64,000 nucleotides of DNA from JAHDDW01 sp964648795 (lineage in GTDB: Bacteria > Actinomycetota > Acidimicrobiia > Acidimicrobiales > SZUA-35), in the NCBI GenBank assembly GCA_964648795.1, contig CAZYMB010000005.1, positions 62,001-126,000 on the forward strand, read 5' to 3'. Every line of letters starts with the position of its first letter. Positions within the stretch are counted from its first letter, which is position 1. Under the pieces are notes generated by a model. That model was not told the DNA's origin, ran no database searches, and saw only the letters and a program-made list of their open reading frames with translations. The translations under genes were made by a program, and so were the position numbers. Of the stretch, positions 62,018 to 64,000 are shown piece by piece.

Positions 62018-63253
62018 TCAACTCAGAGCCTCGACCATGAGCCTTAGTTTGGCTTCGGTTTCAGCGAGTTCTAGTTCTGGATCGCTACCTTCCACTACCC
62101 CGACTCCTGCATAGACAGTGACCTTGTGCCTTTGTCCATCAGCTGAGTTCTGAACTTCATCTATGTGGGCGCTGCGGATACCAACAGCAAACTCGCCGTC
62201 GCCTTTGCCATCGAACCAGCCAACTGGGCCTGCATAAGACCTGCGATCTAGTTGTTCGTGTTTAGCAATATATTCAATTGCTTCTTGCTGTGGCGAGCCG
62301 CCGACTGCCGGTGTTGGGTGAAGTGCAGCCACAAGATCTGCCACAGAGTAAACGTCTCTTGATTGGCCGAACACTTTGGTTCCTAGATGTAGCAAGTTGC
62401 CGGCCCGCACAAGGGTTGGCTCTGGTTCGGCATCTACAAATGAGCAGTAGTCGAGCAGTGAATCTAGGAACCATTCAATTGTGATTCTGTGTTCCCACTG
62501 GTCTTTAGTAGAACCAATCAACTCACTTCCGTTCTTTTCTGGGTCGTCTCCGGCTGTGATAGTGCCAGCAAGTGGGTGCGCGGCGACTTTGTCGCCAAAC
62601 TTAGAAATTAGAAGCTCAGGGCTCGACCCAACTAGTGAGTCAATTGCGAAGGTATATGAGAGTGGTGTTTTAGAGCTCAACGCCTTTAGTACCTTCTGAA
62701 TGTCTAGATTCGAAATTTGCGCTACAAGTGAACGTGCCAACACTACTTTGTTCAAAGTTTCAGCCTTAAATGTCTCAATAGCATCGCCAACAATACCCTT
62801 CCAAATTTGTGGATCTAAATCTGGCTCGAAGCTAGTGATACTGGATGCTTCAGACACAGGCGGTGACATCTTGGCTTGAGCATCCAAGACTGCTTCTAAG
62901 ACTTCAAGATCACCCATAACCTCAATAACGGGTTCGCCTTGTTCTTCGGTTCGCTTTATAACTACGTTGGGAATCAGAATCCATCCGGAAGCATTCCGAT
63001 CAAACGGTGCTGCAGTAAAGGCAACGTGATCAGCATCTTCGACAAAGCAATTCTTCGAGATTTCAGCAAAATTATCAATATCAGTGAACTCGACAGCATT
63101 AACGCCACCAAGACCCACAAGGGTTAACCCAGGTCGGGACCAATACATGCGTGTTGCTGCCCCCAAGCGGGATAGGTCTGAATCTAGGAGATTTGTGACG
63201 TTAGTCTTTGACACTCCCAACACACTAGATCGCAAAGACGCTAAATTAGACAA
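62018..63253 (-). CDS. menF: Isochorismate synthase
   Basis: Converts chorismate to isochorismate, the entry to menaquinone synthesis (MenF/EntC family). The 411-residue protein has the chorismate-binding core: NKVVLARSL, SSPELLISKFGDKV followed by HPLAGTI, and HPTPAVGGSP near the C-terminus. The apparent start is a TTG at 63253 that abuts the ATG of the divergent SRPBCC gene; an internal GTG cannot be excluded. It is the only men gene on the minus strand here. Confidence 0.9.
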   Translation of the reverse strand: MSNLASLRSSVLGVSKTNVTNLLDSDLSRLGAATRMYWSRPGLTLVGLGGVNAVEFTDIDNFAEISKNCFVEDADHVAFTAAPFDRNASGWILIPNVVIKRTEEQGEPVIEVMGDLEVLEAVLDAQAKMSPPVSEASSITSFEPDLDPQIWKGIVGDAIETFKAETLNKVVLARSLVAQISNLDIQKVLKALSSKTPLSYTFAIDSLVGSSPELLISKFGDKVAAHPLAGTITAGDDPEKNGSELIGSTKDQWEHRITIEWFLDSLLDYCSFVDAEPEPTLVRAGNLLHLGTKVFGQSRDVYSVADLVAALHPTPAVGGSPQQEAIEYIAKHEQLDRRSYAGPVGWFDGKGDGEFAVGIRSAHIDEVQNSADGQRHKVTVYAGVGVVEGSDPELELAETEAKLRLMVEALS

Positions 63254-63747
63254 TGGTGAATCAATCTGTCACAAAAGTTATCACTCAACCCATAGACAAA
63301 GTCTTTGGCGTTCTACGCGACCTGTCAACGTATCCGGACTGGATGGGACTGGTGAGTTCTGTAGAGCCTGATGGAACACATAGCACCAGAGACTCGACCG
63401 ACATTATTGAAGTCAGTTCTGAATACAATACCGAAGCCTATTTTGTGACTATCTCTGGCAAGCTCGGGCCGTTCTCGCGCTCAAAGAAGCTCCGGATGGT
63501 CGAAACCAGCATCTCCAACGACGCTGAGAAACATGTTCGGTTCGAGCGCCAAGAAACTCTTGAAGGAGACTTCTCCGAGTGGATTATGGAAGCCACTGCC
63601 AACAAAGTCGACGACACAAATACCGAGGTGACTGTTGAACTTGTATACGGCGGCAAACTTTGGACAGGTGGCTTGGAATCAGTCTTAGAATCTCAGATCG
63701 ACAAATCAGTCGAGCAACTCACCGAGTACATAGGGACCGGCTCTTGA
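63253..63747 (+). CDS. SRPBCC (START/polyketide-cyclase-like) family protein
   Basis: A 164-residue helix-grip fold protein: N-terminal strand and helix (VTKVITQPIDKVFGVLRDL), the PDWMGLVSSVEPDG segment and a terminal long helix (VLESQIDKSVEQLTEYIG). Such proteins bind hydrophobic ligands; some in this group bind quinones or lipids. Lying inside the men cluster, a role in handling menaquinone intermediates is possible but is inference. The ATG directly abuts the menF start on the other strand. Confidence 0.8.
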   Translation: MVNQSVTKVITQPIDKVFGVLRDLSTYPDWMGLVSSVEPDGTHSTRDSTDIIEVSSEYNTEAYFVTISGKLGPFSRSKKLRMVETSISNDAEKHVRFERQETLEGDFSEWIMEATANKVDDTNTEVTVELVYGGKLWTGGLESVLESQIDKSVEQLTEYIGTGS

Positions 63748-63847
63748 ACAAACTTGTGACTTTCAGCACGTTAAACGAAAAAACTCAACGAAACGAACTA
63801 TCTGACAGTAGTCACAGACCCAGTCACATAGATGCAGGCACTAGCAA

Positions 63848-64000
63848 GTGACCGAGCCTAGCCCCGCTCTCGTCGCTTTAACCTGTTCTCGCCGGAACAC
63901 GGCTGCTGCTATTTCTAAAGTATGGGAAGCCGGACATGCGTTCGCCCCAATCGATGTTCGCCTAACGCAAGATCAACAGCAGGCTCAGCTAGAACGTCTT
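63848..64000 (+). CDS. menE: Probable o-succinylbenzoate--CoA ligase, N-terminal part (truncated by the window edge)
   Basis: An open frame of 51 codons starting at GTG and running off the window. The peptide (EPSPALVALTCSRR, then the KVWEAGHAFAPIDVRL segment) looks like the N-terminus of an AMP-dependent acyl-CoA ligase of the MenE type. MenE is the one men enzyme between MenC and MenB not found elsewhere in the window, which supports the call, but the diagnostic ATP-binding motifs lie outside. The 100 bp between the SRPBCC stop and this start hold nothing I recognise. Confidence 0.55.
   Translation, partial: MTEPSPALVALTCSRRNTAAAISKVWEAGHAFAPIDVRLTQDQQQAQLERL

Noticed and set aside
1..64000. 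tRNA, rRNA, insertion sequences, prophage or integrase genes
   Set aside because: None found by eye in the intergenic intervals or among the proteins.

Overview
The window looks like a chromosomal segment of a streamlined, aerobic, free-living actinobacterium. A marine Acidimicrobiia-like lineage fits best, but that placement is inference. Supporting points are the actinobacterial gene set (mycoredoxin-type glutaredoxin, class F sortase, SHOCT/PH membrane protein, menaquinone genes, OtsA, SURF1), the conserved actinobacterial order dapA–rnj–ftsK–pgsA–cinA–recA, a base composition clearly lower in GC than most actinobacteria, many GTG/TTG starts, very short spacers, and strongly acidic proteins. 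I see no rRNA, tRNA, IS element, prophage or CRISPR array.

Layout. 0-5.7 kb: homoserine kinase, RsgA, then a minus-strand run of a site-2-type protease, a small membrane protein, hisS and an acyltransferase. 5.8-13.6 kb: a cysteine-less thioredoxin-like protein, a Thr-rich membrane protein, a parvulin lipoprotein, YabN-type MazG, an NHLRC2-like protein, OtsA and AroA. 13.7-20.7 kb: an envelope cluster (pseudokinase/DUF4397 surface protein with a sortase-like sorting signal, overlapping class F sortase, PH-SHOCT protein, aminopeptidase N, M50B-like protein) and YqeY. 20.7-30.2 kb: membrane proteins, an M23 peptidase with coiled coil, moaC/moeA, an acidic repeat lipoprotein, an FmdB protein and the TldD/TldE pair. 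30.2-41.8 kb: dxs, a DsbB/thioredoxin/NfuA set, a GGDEF-EAL protein, a HEPN (Swt1-like) membrane protein, AI-2E family transporter, BioY, mycoredoxin, ROK kinase, SURF1 and RNase Z. 41.8-54.8 kb: the recA–cinA–pgsA–ftsK–rnj–dapA block, interrupted by a lipoprotein plus ilvE and by a DUF1996 protein plus a cation exchanger. 54.8-58.2 kb: TrhO, O-methyltransferase, glycosyltransferase, DUF2085. 58.4-64 kb: menaquinone synthesis (menC, menD, menB, menF and the start of a probable menE), with a SRPBCC protein inside.

The run of 100 N at 46751-46850 is flanked by two exact 55-bp copies of the same sequence. Collapsing them restores one uninterrupted DUF1996 reading frame, so the gap is almost certainly an assembly artefact. 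The most interesting biology candidates are the pseudokinase/DUF4397–sortase pair, the HEPN membrane protein, the FtsK acidic tail with a perfect 75-bp tandem duplication, and several unexplained inverted or direct repeats in regulatory intervals.
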